Made by a program: the position numbers and the translations under genes. This document shows positions 63,564 through 64,000 of a stretch of DNA of 64,000 nt, piece by piece (positions within the stretch are counted from its first letter, which is position 1; each line of letters starts with the position of its first letter). The notes below the pieces were generated by a model. The model ran no database searches and was not told the DNA's origin. It saw nothing but the letters and a program-made list of their open reading frames with translations. The stretch is from positions 1 through 64,000 of the forward strand of contig CAZOLR010000007.1 in the NCBI GenBank assembly GCA_964580905.1, written 5' to 3'. Source of the DNA: G041228335 sp964580905. GTDB lineage: Bacteria > Pseudomonadota > Alphaproteobacteria > Puniceispirillales > UBA1172.

Positions 63564-64000
63564 ATGCCCCACGATACATCAACGAGCCAGACGGAAACAA
63601 AATACGGTGTCATGATCTGTGGTCATGGCAGCCGGTCAAAATCAGCGGTAACGGAATTTGCCGTGCTTGCGGAAAAGCTGGCCCCTTTATTTCCCGATTG
63701 GCCGGTGGAGTACGGGTATCTCGAATTTGCAACGCCGGTCATCAAGACAGGGCTGGATAAACTAAGGGAACAAGGGGTCAATCATGTGCTTGCCGTGCCG
63801 GGGATGCTTTTTGCCGCCGGTCACGCCAAGAACGATATTCCTTCGGTGCTGAACACCTATGCGGCTGAGCATGGCATAAAAATACAGTATGGCCGTGAAC
63901 TTGCCGTGGATCTCAAGATGCTGGCCGCAGCGGCGGACCGGGTTCAGTCGGCGATGGAACGGGCGAATGCTGAAAACGGCCCGGTGGAAAACCACGACAC
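63564..64000 (+). CDS. cbiX: Sirohydrochlorin cobaltochelatase CbiX (partial, runs off the window)
   Basis: Open from ATG 63564 to the window end, 145 residues. Residues 15-24 give GVMICGHGSR, the family start with the metal-binding His21, and AVPGMLFAAGHAKNDIPSVL has the second His. CbiX/SirB enzymes insert Co2+ (or Fe2+) into sirohydrochlorin or a related early precursor. GGAGAGG lies seven bases before the ATG. The C-terminus, and any fusion partner, is not visible. It follows the structured leader and should open another cobalamin operon. Confidence 0.88.
   Translation, partial: MPHDTSTSQTETKYGVMICGHGSRSKSAVTEFAVLAEKLAPLFPDWPVEYGYLEFATPVIKTGLDKLREQGVNHVLAVPGMLFAAGHAKNDIPSVLNTYAAEHGIKIQYGRELAVDLKMLAAAADRVQSAMERANAENGPVENHD

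Overview
This 64-kb window is chromosomal DNA of a free-living, aerobic alphaproteobacterium. By eye the GC content is in the middle to high 50s (not counted). The gene order aroA-cmk-rpsA-ihfB-lapA-trpF-trpB-trpA-accD-folC next to trxA-addA-addB-tsaE-ahcY and chvI-chvG is a typical alphaproteobacterial core. A sulfolactate-degradation cluster, two EamA transporters, a Liv-type ABC transporter, an aerobic cobalamin locus and an MntX-like manganese transporter suggest a marine heterotroph of the SAR116 / Puniceispirillum type. The lineage is inferred from protein character and synteny, not from a marker search. I saw no insertion sequence, prophage or CRISPR array.

Layout. 1-1.9 kb: the last codons of upp, tRNA-Arg(CCG), an orphan ABC-2 type ATPase and a small zinc-finger protein coupled to polA. 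1.9-10.8 kb: polA, a HugZ-like protein, the ChvI/ChvG two-component system, rapZ with an altered P-loop, ahcY and tsaE. 10.9-17.8 kb: addB, addA and trxA. 17.8-27.4 kb, minus strand: the aroA-to-folC block, with a structured rpsA leader and a likely IHF-autoregulated ihfB promoter. 27.5-34 kb: an FYDLN-acid protein, tRNA-Ala(GGC) with a strong terminator, an MntX-type transporter, thiamine diphosphokinase, an acyltransferase, a small hypothetical protein, a secreted repeat protein next to AT-rich DNA, a gene-free stretch with three stem-loops, and a VOC protein. 34-38.7 kb: a BMP-type (nucleoside-like) ABC importer. 38.8-43.3 kb: an EamA transporter divergent from suyA-suyB-slcC-comC. 43.4-48 kb: a FadJ-like enzyme, a DmdC-like acyl-CoA dehydrogenase and a second EamA transporter. 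48-53.1 kb: livJGFHM. 53.2-64 kb: the cobalamin locus, with a cobalamin riboswitch before hupE-cobW-cobN-cobO-cobQ, then cbiB on the other strand and a window-edge cbiX behind a structured leader that does not look like the usual cobalamin riboswitch.

How the parts work together. SlcC and ComC would convert (S)-sulfolactate through sulfopyruvate to (R)-sulfolactate, which SuyAB splits into pyruvate and sulfite; no sulfite-handling gene is visible. The cobalamin locus combines cobalt uptake (HupE), cobalt insertion (CobW/CobN, and probably CbiX early), adenosylation (CobO), amidation (CobQ) and aminopropanol attachment (CobD, CbiB). The most interesting unexplained signals are RNA-level: the three-stem leader before cbiX, the multi-hairpin rpsA leader, and the three-hairpin intergenic stretch near 33.2-33.4 kb.
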